NCBI GenBank assembly: GCA_026874595.1
Contig: CM049314.1
Span: forward strand, 54,483,812-54,547,811
DNA from: Sipunculus nudus
Taxonomy: Eukaryota > Annelida > Sipuncula > Golfingiida > Sipunculidae
DNA: 64,000 bases
Direction of reading: 5' to 3'
Numbering within the stretch: the first letter of the stretch is position 1; every line of letters starts with the position of its first letter. The notes beneath the pieces are model-generated. The model made no database searches and was not told the origin of the DNA. It saw nothing but the letters and a program-made list of their open reading frames with translations. Positions 1 to 11,679 of the stretch are shown one piece after another. Position numbers and translations under genes: made by a program.

Positions 1-1461
1 GAGAAGGACAGAGGGTAAATCGGTGACAGGCATTTTCCCCTGATACGGATGATGAATCCCTAGATATTACTATCATCTCCGCACAGAACTGCCTTTTCCA
101 CCGCCTCGGGCGTCAGCATTGTTTATTGGCGTGGAGAGTGGCGTCTCATGACGCCTCGGGGTAAAATATCGTCACTAAACTCGTCAGCGTCATATCGGTT
201 TTCACAACTGCACTAAGTTCTGAAAGTACGCCCTAGTAATAAATAATAACCGACTTCTCTTGTAATTAAAAAAATGCACGTGATCCATACAGGTACCCTT
301 ATATAAACGTATGTATAGCATATAGCCATTAATCATCCATTGTGCGACTAATAACCGATATCAGTACAGTGTAAGTTTTATTATCTATATTGATTTTAGA
401 ATGCATGTTATATGTCAAATCGCTATTGTTACAACATTCTATTATAGCCATTAAATTAGAAATCACTCAGAGACCGCATACCTCCGCCAACATTCTGGAT
501 TACCATATCCAGAATCTAACCAGGACCCTAATCAATTCACTGTTCACGCGCTTGATTTTTGCATCACCGGCAAACTGCGGCCAGATTAAGGGTCATACGT
601 ACACACAGTGCAGGCAGAAACTAACGCAAAGGTTTCCATATAATATACCGGTTAACGATGATAGTCTCCACTTCCTTATCTTGCAGTCATAAACTATCTT
701 ATAAGCAAGAACATATTATGGTGTTCCAGGTGTCCAAATGTCAATGGATTATTCCTCAAATTTCCGCAAAAATTGTGAAATTGCAAAAAATTAAATTTAC
801 CAATGGCCATCAAAACATTATACCTCCTATCGGAATGTAATGGACTATTGGACTGTTATTCATGAAACATATTTCACATTTGGTTCATATAACACTTAAA
901 TATCCGGAAACTGACATATTTTACTGTTTAAGGGTATACCTTGGATAAGTTCCCAAGCGTATTTCTTTGCTGTATTGCAATCAACACTAAGAATGAAAAA
1001 TAAAAACAATTTGGTATTTGAATACTTTCCACAATAAAAAACGATTACTGGAATGTTATTATTTTTTTTTTGGATAAATTGTTTATAAAAAATGTTTTAC
1101 TTAAATTACATGAAGAAAAACCAAAATGTGCGCTCTCCATTTTGTATATGAGCCTAGATTCGACGTGTCCTGCGACCACTTTCTCCCAACAGCGTCACCT
1201 ACACATGTTACAGATGTCTGTTTTATTGTGAGCTGTTGACATGTCTCTTTTATTGTGCGCTGTTGGCATTCTGATTCGTGTTGGGCTCATTCCCTGGGCG
1301 TTGCTATGCTACAGAGTTCCTTGTTCTAGCTGGCCGGGTGCGGCCCACGTGTGAACTCTACACAGCGCTCGTTTTAATCTGTGCCGTGTGAACCCTGACA
1401 TGTGGAGACACAGCGTTCCTTGTTCTAGTTTGATCTTCGGGCGCTTGTGTACTGTGAATTA
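1..1461. other. AT-rich spacer, no gene seen
   Basis: I see no protein family, RNA gene or long non-repetitive reading frame here. The stretch around 1150-1460 is richer in GC and contains a 14-bp word (GTTCCTTGTTCTAG) twice, at 1316-1329 and 1415-1428, 99 bp apart. That suggests this part belongs to the repeat that continues into the candidate LTR beginning at 1462. Confidence 0.6.
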
Positions 1462-1475
1462 TGTTAGGTTATCTA

Positions 1476-1499
1476 GAATGTTCGGGAAATGGAAAGTTC
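1476..1499 (+). promoter_or_regulatory. Heat-shock-element-like motif
   Basis: Three perfectly spaced inverted pentamers form GAA-nn-TTC-nn-GAA at 1476-1488. A further GAA-nn-TTC pair follows at 1492-1499, shifted by one base. This matches the known HSF1 trimer-binding pattern. It lies 20-43 bp upstream of the TATA box at 1519, the usual place for a functional element. Function is inferred from sequence only. Confidence 0.5.
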
Positions 1500-1518
1500 T
1501 CGGCTTGAGGTGAAAAGT

Positions 1519-1526
1519 TATAAATA
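1519..1526 (+). promoter_or_regulatory. TATA box of candidate LTR promoter
   Basis: TATAAATA followed by AGGGG. A start site would be expected near 1548-1556, just where a GA-rich leader begins. It is paired with the upstream heat-shock-like element and the downstream AATAAA at 1940. Confidence 0.45.
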
Positions 1527-1939
1527 AGGGGCTGTGTTTTAGAGCCGAGAGAGAGAGGAGAGATATATTCCAGCGGTCACAGAAGAGTGTAAGTCAGTTT
1601 GTGGACCTTGTCCTATAATTGCGGCAGTTATAGCTTTTCTTCGAATTTGTACCGGATTTTAATTAGTCTTCAGTTTGCCTTTGGGATCCCTATCAGAACT
1701 TCACTTTTGGATTACAACGGAAGATTTTGTGAATGAACTGGACTGTTATTCTCTGAGAAGATTTATGTGAACTGTTCATCTGGGTTGTACGTTATAAAGG
1801 ACTTGTTGTCGTTGTGACAGTGGTGGTGTCCAGGTACTCTACACTTTATTTATAAACTTGAATTGATTTGCTGTTGTACTGTTGTTGTACTGTGAAATTG
1901 TATTGATTTAGTGTATTGTAATGTTAGAACTGTTTTAAG

Positions 1940-1945
1940 AATAAA
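1940..1945 (+). terminator. Poly(A) signal of candidate LTR
   Basis: AATAAA about 20 bp before the proposed LTR end, followed by an AT-rich stretch and an A-run. A transcript starting near 1550 would be about 400 nt long. Confidence 0.4.
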
Positions 1946-1964
1946 TTATAATTATTTGTTAACA

Positions 1965-3540
1965 AAAAAACACTGACTTCATTATGTATTCCCCTAGGCA
2001 TTTCACGCTGCCTATTGTGTTTCATAATCTGATTTTTTTATCTCCATTACAAAATATATGTTCATCACGCATACGTGATCTGTTGATATTAGGTCCCGTA
2101 ACACACAATATACTTATGTATAAATATTTTCTTTTTTTTTTTACCGCACTGCCCGCATTTATTTTATTTTAAACAGGGGGTATATTTATAACTTCGGTAT
2201 AACTATATTTTAAAACGTGTGGTTAGTCTGTCATATTGCTTTTACATTTTTATTTTAAGCATCAGTGAAGAGTGAGTTAATGATTATTTTTATTAATTAT
2301 CAAAGTATTATAATGCTTAAAAATTAATCTTAATACAGATATTCCTTGCACAGAGAAATAAAGGTGCATGATTCATTTATATTGTTTAAACCGCCTTACC
2401 AATGACGGTATATATGAACAGACTACCAATAAAATACAAGAAAATATACAAATGCTTCCTCTTTTTTATTCAAAGCAGCGCATTTATACACCAGGTGATT
2501 CTGTATGTGTAGGTAGTCAGTGTGTGTCAGAGTCAGACGTGCAAAATATGTGAAAGTTTTATAATTTTACAGTTCGTATAAGTTTAAGCCATATTTGTGT
2601 TCGATACTCCTTTTTCAAGGTATATTTCAGGATATACTTTAATATACAAGTTCTAAATCTATACAGTGCACTAGACTAAACACACACATACAGATAAATA
2701 TTTATTATATATACAGTTTTGTCTGTATAAGACTATATATATATAAGAATATATATTTGTATATTGTGCATGTATTTATAGTTTACACACAACCACAACC
2801 ATACATATATATACTAGTTTATACACAAATACATATATATATACATATATATATATATATGTATAAATTTATACACAATTAGTCTTGTTGTCAGAGTCAG
2901 TTTACATATGCTCCCGGACAGTATATTATTATATTATTCATGTTTATAGATAATTGTGACCGCTGTTGACTCAAGTAGGGCGTGCACCATGCACGGACCA
3001 TGTTCACGGCGACACTTGTATGAAACATATGCACACTTGACACAGATGCCAAGACGGATGCTCAAGCACAATGGATGAAAGAATAACAAGGTGACACTGG
3101 ACAAAAGCGCAGAGAGACTTTTTATACGGTCGCTTTATTTGGAAGCGCCCCTGACTCGCTTGCCACTGAGCTATTCCATCAAGTTCACACAATGCTACAG
3201 AGAGAGGCGAACCGGGGTCGTTACACCTATTCAACTACACCAATACCTTAGCAATGCAAGTTCTCAAGCAAAGATGGATAATATAGCCCTGGCTTTGTTC
3301 GGCCGTCATGCCAGAACTAACTGCGACGAATTAATGTGAACCAAAATGAATACCTATTCTTCCCTGTTGTTGCTTGAAAGATGTCATAAACTGATTTTTG
3401 TGTCGTTCTCGTGGCATCATTTTTCTTGCGCATTATGCGCGGCCGATTGCAACCTGTAATAATTCCAATCTAGCCGTCAAAACTTCGTCGCCTGCACACA
3501 AAAGGACCATACAACGTACAGCTCATTCAAATGAAATATT
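1965..3540. other. AT-rich spacer with short TA tracts
   Basis: Mostly AT-rich DNA with short (TA)n runs at about 2700-2865. A more complex patch at 3000-3340 contains, on the minus strand at 3161-3173, a TAGCTCAGTGGCA word identical to a tRNA/SINE box A. No box B lies at the right distance, so I call no tRNA or SINE. Short frames across this patch have no recognisable domain. Confidence 0.5.
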
Positions 3541-3589
3541 TCAAGGTTCAAAGAAGGCGGGAACCATAAGTTAAGCAGACGACCCGGCC

Positions 3590-3840
3590 ACGTGATGGAT
3601 CACCTCCACGCAGACCCTGCTAACCTCCAAGCATGAACGCTTACCTGCGGTATTATTCACTGCTGATTAATTATCAAGTGACTCATTAACTTCCCTTTAA
3701 TATACCATAGTGTTCAATCTGTTAATTGTAGAGGAGTTGATGTAAAGCTTTACCTCTTGTTCTTGCGACAACAATTGTAAGGGTAATTGAAGTGAGGGCA
3801 GTCAGACAGATTTAGTGGTCTCTCACGTGGTTTATCTCCT
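3590..3840. promoter_or_regulatory. Candidate enhancer-like cluster of homeodomain and SOX words
   Basis: This complex stretch has closely packed TAAT-core words: the near-palindrome TGATTAATTATCA (3664-3676), CATTAAC, TTAATTG and GTAATTGA. At 3768-3778 it has ACAACAATTGT, which contains two inverted SOX half-sites. Such clustering is typical of developmental enhancers, but it also occurs by chance in AT-rich DNA. Conservation between species would decide. Confidence 0.25.
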
Positions 3841-4855
3841 CTTATATCACATCACAATGCGATTACCGGCTGGCGAGCCGGCCGAGAGCTCCCTGGGATA
3901 TGAGTGGACAACTTTTTTTCTCTTGGGAAGGTGTCACATGATAACTTAAGTATAGAATTTATTAAACTGAAAAACCTTGATTTTATTTTGCCAGTGTCTG
4001 TCGGAATATGTATAGCGGTCATGCCATACGGACAAATGCATGCAAGAACACGTTATTATGTATGTACACCACAATGGGTAACATTTACATCTAAAAAGTT
4101 TTTAATAACTCTTTATCTTTTAATAGTTTACCGATTTATATATGTAAGGGATCCGGGTTTTATTTTAACAGTAAAATATAACTAAGACTTATTCATTCCA
4201 TGCATCGGTAGATCTTATTATATAAATATAATGTTACACATTTATTTTAGTTGACAGGTTGAAAATCAAAATCATTTTTTTTATACTATTTATCTGACTA
4301 ATCATTTTCCAAGCTATAGAATTGCGTCTTGGTATTAGACGCCTGTTTAATAATAACGTGCATATTAACATTAGAAACGTGTATACTACTATATATACAC
4401 AAGACTATACATATTTCCAGTATGTTTTTTTTTGTAAAAAAAATCTAAATGTTCCTGAGCAAAAGGCGTATAGATTCAACACCCAGAAAATATAATTATT
4501 AAATGTACAGAACAAGTATAGAATATTGCTGTGCTTGAAAATTGTTTTTTTTTTCTATATTTCTAGGCATGATATATTTTTGTTGTTGTTGGATAAATAA
4601 ATTTGATTTTCCATTATTACAATGTTCCAACTCGAAGACCTCAAGAACTATTTTCTATATCATCACCTGTTGCCATTGCCATCATAATCACTATCATTAA
4701 CACATGTTTGAAACTGAATTCACTGTCACTCAATGTCGATATCTTCATTGATTTCTGCCATTATCGTGTGTCACCTGTTCAAATTTTCAAATCATCACTG
4801 AATCCACGAAAATCATTTCTTATCGGCGTCATATTCTTCAAAACACCACCTACTA
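3841..4855. other. AT-rich spacer
   Basis: No gene, RNA or repeat family recognised. The short frames at 3904-4185 and 4603-4995 show no domain, and the second simply runs into the (TAA)n tract. Confidence 0.6.
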
Positions 4856-4856
4856 C

Positions 4857-4952
<96 letters not shown>

Positions 4953-4953
4953 T
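4856..4953. repeat. (TAA)n microsatellite
   Basis: About 97 bp of nearly pure ATA/TAA trinucleotide with one interruption near 4915, and a short continuation near 5000-5012. It generates artefactual poly-Ile (plus) and poly-Tyr (minus) frames. Confidence 0.95.
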
Positions 4954-5039
4954 ACCACGAATAATAGTTATAACAACAAAGTCAACAACAATTAACAATA
5001 ATAATAATAATCGCTTGTCGTCTTTATCGCCGTCTGTAA

Positions 5040-5430
5040 TAGTCTCCTACTTGCAAAAATTATCAGCATCATCACTACCACCCATCATCATTCATTGTTA
5101 TCTTGTTACCACCATGACCATCGTCATCACTATCCGTAACCACCACATCATCAATTATTAAAGATATCATCATTTTATCAGTACCATCCTCCGTCATATA
5201 CCCACCACCTTCTTCTTCAGCCTGTCATCATTTTCATTACCCTCATTTTCATAGGTCATCATTCTGGCTATTAGCATCATATATATTATATCATCATCTT
5301 TATCATCAAGATTAAACTAATAATCACAACTACAGTGTTCACAACAACTTTTATTAACCATTATCATTATCACCGTTTTTGTCACCACCATCAAGATCAT
5401 CCCTCGTCAACGTCAATATGATCTTGATCG
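5040..5430. repeat. Degenerate ATC/ACC trinucleotide DNA
   Basis: Low-complexity sequence of imperfect ATC, ACC and CATCA words. It grades into the ordered minisatellite that starts near 5431. The composition matches 6871-7330 and 8800-9230, so the whole 5-9 kb area seems to descend from one (ATC/ACC)n-rich tract. Confidence 0.75.
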
Positions 5431-6870
5431 CCGTCACCATCACCAACATCATCATCACCACCACCAACATTACCATATGCATTATCATCACCACCACCAC
5501 CACCACCAACACAACCATATGCATTATCATCACAACCACCACCACCACCAACACTACCATATGCATTATCATCATCATCATCATCATCATCACCACCACC
5601 AACACAACCATATGCATTATCATCACCACCACCACCACCACCAACACTACCATATGCATTATCATCATCATCATCATCATCATCATCACCACCACCAACA
5701 CAACAATATGCATTATCATCACCACCACCACCACCAACAACACTACCATATGCATTATCATCACCACCACCACCACCAACACTACCATATGCATTATCAT
5801 CACCACCACGACCACCACCAACACTACCATATGCATTATCATCACCACCACCACTAACACTACCATATGCATTATCATCATCACCACCACCACCACCAAC
5901 ACTACCATATGCATTATCATCACCACCACCACCAACACTACCATATGCATTATCATCATCACCACGACCACCACCAACACTACCATATGCATTATCATCA
6001 CCACCACGACCACCACCAACACTACCATATGCATTATCATCACCACCACCAACAACACTACCATATGCATTATCATCATCACCACCACCACCACCAACAC
6101 TACCATATGCATTATCATCACCACCACCAACACTACCATATGCATAATCATCACCACCACGACCACCGCCAACACTACCATATGCATTATCATCACCACC
6201 ACCACCAACACTACCATATGTATTATCATCACCACCACCACCAACACTACCATATGCATTATCATCACCACCACCACCAACACTACCATATGCATTATCA
6301 TCATCATCATCATCACCACCACCAACACAACCATATGCATTATCATCACCACCACCACCAACACTACCATATGCATTATCATCACCACCACCACCACCAC
6401 CAACACTACCATATGCATTATCATCACCACCACGACCACCACCAACACTACCATATGCATTATCATCACCACCACCACCAACACTACCATATGCATTATC
6501 ATCATCACCACCACCACCACCAACACTACCATATGCATTATCATCACCACCACCACCACCACCAACACTACCATATGCATTATCATCATCACCAAGACCA
6601 CCACCAACACTACCATATGCATTATCATCACCACCACGACCACCACCAACACTACCATATGCATTATTATCACCACCACCACCACCACCAACACTACCAT
6701 ATGCATTATCATCATTAGCACCACCACCACCAACACTACCATATGCATTATCATCACCACCACCACCACCACCAACACTACCATATGCATTATCATCACC
6801 ACCACCACCACCACCAACACTACCATATGCATTATCATCATCACCACCACCACCTGGTTCCAACTGGTGG
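5431..6870. repeat. Compound minisatellite, 34 copies, unit about 36-51 bp
   Basis: Tandem copies of a fixed core around CCATATGCATTATCATCA, separated by a variable number of CAC or ATC triplets. I count 34 cores. Unit length changes only in steps of three, so every frame stays open for hundreds of codons. Plus frames read His-rich or Thr/Ile-rich; minus frames read Gly/Asp-rich (repeat DDNAYGSV) or Val/Met-rich. The longest frames, about 5379-6983 plus and 5397-7001 minus, begin at TTG codons, not ATG. The most economical reading is non-coding satellite DNA. A secreted repetitive protein on the minus strand cannot be fully excluded. Confidence 0.9.
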
Positions 6871-7330
6871 TCAACCACCATCACCAACATTATCACCAAC
6901 ACTACCAAAAATGCATCATCATAATCATCATCATCACCGCCACTTGGTACCATCGCCCAGATCACCGTCGTCATAGTTACTAGCACCGGCATCAGCAGCA
7001 AAAAAAAAAAAACACTAAAGAAAGCGCATCATTAATCACCACAACATCAATACATCACCTTCACCAACACCGACCGCATCATTATAATCATAATCATCAG
7101 CACCAGAACCCAGCGCCGAGAGCTACACCAACATATGTTATTATCATCATTAACTGTAAATGTCACGGGCATAATAAAATCATAACTATTATTATCACCC
7201 TCCTCAGTGGCAACATCTTCAAACATCATCACTGTCATCACCAACATCATGACTCACGTCATCAGCTAAACATCACTAAAAACTAGTCATCGTCAACGTT
7301 ACAGTCATCAAGAACAACATCAACATAAAA
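6871..7330. repeat. Degenerate ATC/ACC trinucleotide DNA
   Basis: The ordered array decays here into irregular ATC/ACC words. The frame on the minus strand at 7047-7250 is low complexity and I regard it as spurious. Confidence 0.7.
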
Positions 7331-7489
7331 CTGATATGGTCCCTGAACGGAAATATCTGTATATACAAGATATGTCATGAACATACATTAAAGTACGCAT
7401 TAAAAGTTATGCTTGTAATTATATATCCATAGTTAGATAATAATTGGCACATGTTTTTTTTACCTCGTCTTAACATTAGACATTACCCG

Positions 7490-7760
7490 TTTCACAGCTA
7501 CCATGCAGAGAAAACACTGGCAGGTATCCATTAGCGGGCGACATTAACGACTTAATTCACCATGTTGCTGTAACTGTTTACATTTATAACACAGGCGCGG
7601 CGAAGCCTGCAAAGGGCCGGGCTTCACCTCTGCTATTGCCGTCTGTGAATTACCCAGCGTGACCTCGCTGTGAGGTCATGCCTATTCACCAATAGAATTT
7701 AACACGTTTTCACACACTCAAGCCACCTGTGTATAAAAGAAACTGCCCGGCTTTTGTGTC
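7490..7760 (+). promoter_or_regulatory. Candidate CCAAT/TATA promoter
   Basis: A GC-richer, complex block ends in a classical core layout: CCAAT at 7689-7693, an E-box-like CACCTG near 7724, and TATAAAAG at 7732-7739. CCAAT lies about 40 bp before TATA, close to the usual -75/-30 arrangement, and predicts a start near 7763. Downstream, CTAG followed by GTAAGG at 7884 would serve as a splice donor for a leader exon of about 120 nt. The only ATG inside that leader (7786) opens a very short frame. The transcript is unidentified; it could be a gene with distal coding exons or a non-coding RNA. Confidence 0.3.
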
Positions 7761-7883
7761 ACAAATAGAAGTTTAGCGATACGCTATGGATACAATGAAG
7801 CTTTATACAGATTAGACGGTTGTCTGTATTGTAAGGACGCACTGACCCGCGCCGGTAAAGAAGTCATAAGCAGGCCCTGCTAG

Positions 7884-8690
7884 GTAAGGCGCCCCGGGGC
7901 ATTGTATACTCTGTGACGTGTCAAGTGCGGTGTGAAACACGGGGACCAAACACAAATGTACAAACATGCTTTGTACCATTTGGACCAGAAATGAATTTCT
8001 CGCAGCTGAATAGGCCTAATATAGCAGCTGGGTTTGCCACGGACGCTATATAATTTGCGAGAACAAGTTACACATAATAAGCGCATAATGGAGACTCGCC
8101 GCTTGAGGGAAGTTCAATAGACCTCGAACAATGGACATGGACTCAGGGTTTTCAGGCCGGTTCAATGCGACCTGAATGGGGAACTTTTGTCCATGACATA
8201 ATGAAAAGAAGTGACAAATACATGTATTCATGTGAAATCGACGTGGCATTGTGGGCTTGAGTGATGAAATCCACACACTCCGCTGTGTTGGTGATTGTGT
8301 TATTGTCCCCAGCAAGATTGAAAATCATTGGAATTGTAGCTGGCACAATAGCAGCGAACAGCCTCAACAATACAACTGGAAACTAGCTATTCACCCACGA
8401 GTGACCGCGAACCCTCAATACATTGACGCCATGTATAAAGCCATTCTGGACTTTTGTATGGGGGCATGGCCTCGTGAAATGAAAGACCCAATCTACCCCA
8501 TGCAGCATGCCACCTTATTCATACAGTGGTCAAGTTTTGAATGACCCACTCACGGTGTCCAGTCACTTTGGGAATGACCATCGGTCATTTATAGAGGACC
8601 CGCTGGTCACCTCCTCATCAAGTGGTTAACTATGTGACTGATACACTCTTCAACAGCGGCCTGTATAAACCAATCATACCCACGCTATAA
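7884..8690. other. Complex spacer with unidentified short frames
   Basis: Compositionally normal DNA. A plus-strand frame at 8251-8544 (97 codons, first codon GTG) and overlapping minus frames at 8046-8370 show no recognisable domain. None has an ATG start with clear splice context. They may be chance frames or part of the transcript predicted from the promoter at 7732. Confidence 0.4.
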
Positions 8691-8799
8691 ACATGTTTAA
8701 CAATTATCATTTGGCTGTCAAAACCTCTATAATCAGCTTTTTGACGCTGAAAAAGTTAATTTGGACATTGTTGCGATGGAAATTTGTCAACAGTTTAGT

Positions 8800-9230
8800 T
8801 TATTTGCATTATCACCACCGATTCTTGGTCTTTTATCAACATGACTGTCATCATCGTTATCATCAATATGAGCACCACCATATTATACGAACAAAATAAC
8901 CACCACTACCACTCATCATCGTCATCACTATCGCCATCGTGATAATTAGCACTATGAACAACATCACGACCAGTGTAGTCACCATCGTCATCACTATCAT
9001 CACCTCTACTACCACATCATCATCATTCATTCATCCATTAAACCACGGCTATCGCACATCATCGCCATCCTGATCATTAACCTCATGATCAACATCATCA
9101 AAATCATCATCGCCATCTTTCATCACCAATCACCAATACCGGCATCATCATTATCATCATAGTAGTAGTAATCAATATCATAACTAGTGCCATAATCAGT
9201 ATAATGAACATCATCACGTTCCTTCATAAG
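8800..9230. repeat. Degenerate ATC/ACC trinucleotide DNA
   Basis: A second block of irregular ATC/ACC low-complexity DNA like the flanks of the 5.4-6.9 kb minisatellite. No ordered unit is visible. Confidence 0.7.
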
Positions 9231-9335
9231 TTAATTAGTATATTCTTAGAAGTTATGTGAAGTTTAGCTTTTTTGTCAGTGTCAAAACGTGTACAAAAGT
9301 GATGCTCTTAAACAATATTACATTTCATATTATAT

Positions 9336-9365
9336 ATACATACACACACATATATATATATATAT
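9336..9365. repeat. Short (CA)n/(TA)n tract
   Basis: Short CA and TA dinucleotide runs lying directly against the 3' (A/T-rich) end of the minus-strand SINE copy. Confidence 0.8.
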
Positions 9366-9373
9366 AAACATAT

Positions 9374-9607
9374 AGTTTACATGGATTGTCCATGCAAATA
9401 TTTATTTTAACTAATCAAGGCACCCTCCATGGCTTAGATGATGGCGTTCGGTAGCTTGTAGAGGTGGAGGAAACCAGAGAACCCGGAGAAAACCACCGGC
9501 CTTAAATGGGCAACCACAACCTACTCTCATGGCCACGCCGTGGATCGAACCCGGGTCGCCATGCAGCGGAGAGAGGAAAGCGTTTCACTTTCCGGCTGTC
9601 CAGGCCC
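9374..9607 (-). mobile_element. tRNA-derived SINE, copy 1
   Basis: Read on the minus strand, it has a box-B word GGTTCGATCC near 9543-9552. A conserved middle follows with GGTTTTCTCCGGG and GGTTTCCTCCACC, then CCGAACGCCA. It ends at an ATCCATGTAAA tail. The same blocks in the same order occur in copy 2 at 23720-23935 on the opposite strand, which shows this is a dispersed element. The tRNA-like head plus conserved core is the structure of V-SINE-type families reported from molluscs; I have not assigned the family. Flanks TATAAAGTTTA and ATATAGTTTA may be a degraded target duplication. Confidence 0.7.
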
Positions 9608-11679
9608 CTATATAAAGTTTAGGGTGTCATGTTTTACATTTTAGGAGCTGTGTCACCGTTATGTGCTATTTGTCTGTTTATTTCAGTAAAGTAGATTCTC
9701 ACTGTGAGAGTAACAGATGGTCATTGTTACTGTTTACAGGAAACGATTCCTTACATATAGCTTTCATTGCTCCGTTTCCGAATATTTTGTTTTTTCGTTG
9801 ACTAATCTCAGGTAATAAATTGTCCAAATCTAAGGGCCACTCAATTTAATCTTTGTTATATAAATTTATTGATCTTGTTAATCATATATGAACAACGCTC
9901 ATTTTGGTAGAATCAAATCGTGAATATATTTTATAACATACATGTATTTCGTTACACCAAGTTCTCTGTTTTAAGTTAGACTCATTTCACTTCATCCAAA
10001 ACGTAAATCAATGGAAGTAAACTATACAGTAACCGGACTGGATCTTCTCCATGGATTGCTCTTCCGCTCGTAGAAGGGACAAGAGTTTGATATGTACCTT
10101 GATCAATTTTCTATAATTAATTGCATTTTCAGTAGTTGAAAGAAAGTTAAGGCGTATCTTTAAACACCTCAGTGAATGTGAAGAGAAACTATGAGCATCT
10201 TTATTTTTTTACCACGTGATACCTTCGGATGTCTATCCCACCATTAAAGTACTGATGAATGTTAATAGGTTGATTTCGCCATGGTTACAGGGGTTCTTAA
10301 CCTTCCCTTTCATTTCTGCATGAGTGTCATAGAGTGTTTCTTTCAACGTGTGTCGTCGGTCCGTGATCCGAAATCTTAATAATTAATTTGCAACGAGTAC
10401 TGTAACTAAGGCAAAATTAAAGCTGAGTCATATTAAAGAATTAAAGTAAAAGTAAAAGTGCGAAACTGTACAACGATTAAAAAAATTGGTATGGATGACA
10501 AAAGTATATATGGTTATCAATGAACTGATGTTATATTAACGTTAAAGAAAACGTAACCATTGAGAATGCTTGGAGTCTACAAGAAATTGAGCTATAAATG
10601 AAAGATTAAGTTCACATGCGTGTGCACTAACACATATACACACATACACGCTTTGACTTTAACTTCTCTTTCTGGCACAGATAAATTTGGACATAAAACG
10701 CGTGATTAGAGCTGCGTGTCCACTCGTACTGATGCCGACGCGGAGCACAGAAATAAGAAAGACCGTGTCCATTTGTGCGGTGAGGAGTGCGTTCCAGTGT
10801 GATGTCAACATGACCAAAAGTAGCGGTTAGTACAGAACCGCTTGCGAAAACGTATGCGGAAACGCACAAGTGGACAAGAACTTTACTTGCCGTACGAATA
10901 TTTCCCCTCTGATGACATTAGCTCACTCTAAATTCAAACTAATGTCATCATTTTATGGGAAAGCATATATGGAGTAATCGTGCATCAGAGAATTCTATAT
11001 ATGCCCCCTGGATGATCCCGCTGGCTAAAACATCGCGTGTATCGGAACTCAGGGACCCGATTCACGGAGTCAAACTCATTTCAGCTGAGGCCCCTGGACC
11101 TATGGTACAAATCTGTTGCGATAGGTTCTACAATAATTTACATTTGGCGTATAGACCATAATGTCCATCTAGCAGAGATATGTCAGAGGACATGATGGTT
11201 CATGTTTGGACTAGTTTGGACTACTCCTTGTTTAGGTTCTGTCGCACATGCGCATAATTGGATCTTCGGTCACGCGGCCTTGTTATGATAAACGGACACA
11301 CACGGACCGTGTTTACTCACACACAGAACCATCACATGGTAGTAAGCAAATGAAAGAGATGTACCGAGACCGTGTGCTGGGATGGTTTTGCTGGGAAACA
11401 TTTTAATAAAGCAAAACTGAACTGATAGTGTGAAAGAATAGGCATAAAATTAAGTTATCATTTGCCACTGAGTTTGCAGATAGCGTTATATCCGGGTCTT
11501 TTTTCAAAGTGTAAGATGGACAGAGCGCATGGGTGCTTTTTGGTTGAGCCTGTATTACATAGGAGAGGTACATAATCAACATTTGAAAACACATGACTGT
11601 TTCATCCTAAGCCATTTCTCCTTACTACAGACCCTTACTTCTCTAATCGTTTATGCAAATGCATTAACCCAGAGTTATA
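9608..11679. other. Spacer without recognised genes
   Basis: AT-rich to normal composition. Frames at 10627-10869 (minus) and 10955-11161 (plus) lack domains. The patch 10690-11160 is richer in GC and could be regulatory. I see no repeat unit or RNA gene. Confidence 0.55.

Larger units (their letters stand above)
1462..1964 (+). mobile_element. Candidate solo LTR with its own promoter and poly(A) signal
   Basis: The segment begins TGTTAGG and ends TTAACA, so its ends show the TG...CA arrangement of retrotransposon LTRs. In order it has a heat-shock-element-like motif, a TATAAATA box (1519-1526) and an AATAAA poly(A) signal (1940-1945) about 20 bp before the end. That is the promoter-to-polyadenylation order expected of U3-R-U5. 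No gag or pol frame flanks it, so it would be a solo LTR. I could not find a convincing short target duplication (AATTA on the left, an A-run on the right), and the real left end could be near 1170. The alternative is the promoter and short exon of an unknown host transcript. Confidence 0.4.

Noticed and set aside
3161-3173. tRNA box A on the minus strand (TAGCTCAGTGGCA)
   Set aside because: No box B follows at the right spacing. A GGTTCG word lies on the wrong side of it.
5379-7001. Two 534-codon frames (Thr/Ile-rich plus, Gly/Asp-rich minus) that could be read as a secreted or shell-matrix-like repetitive protein
   Set aside because: All six frames stay largely open because the array changes length in triplets. 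The frames begin at TTG and there is no splice context or non-repetitive domain. Kept only as a weak finding on codon-phase bias.
8251-8544. 97-codon frame of mixed composition downstream of the promoter candidate
   Set aside because: The first codon is GTG, both strands are similarly open, and no family resemblance is visible.
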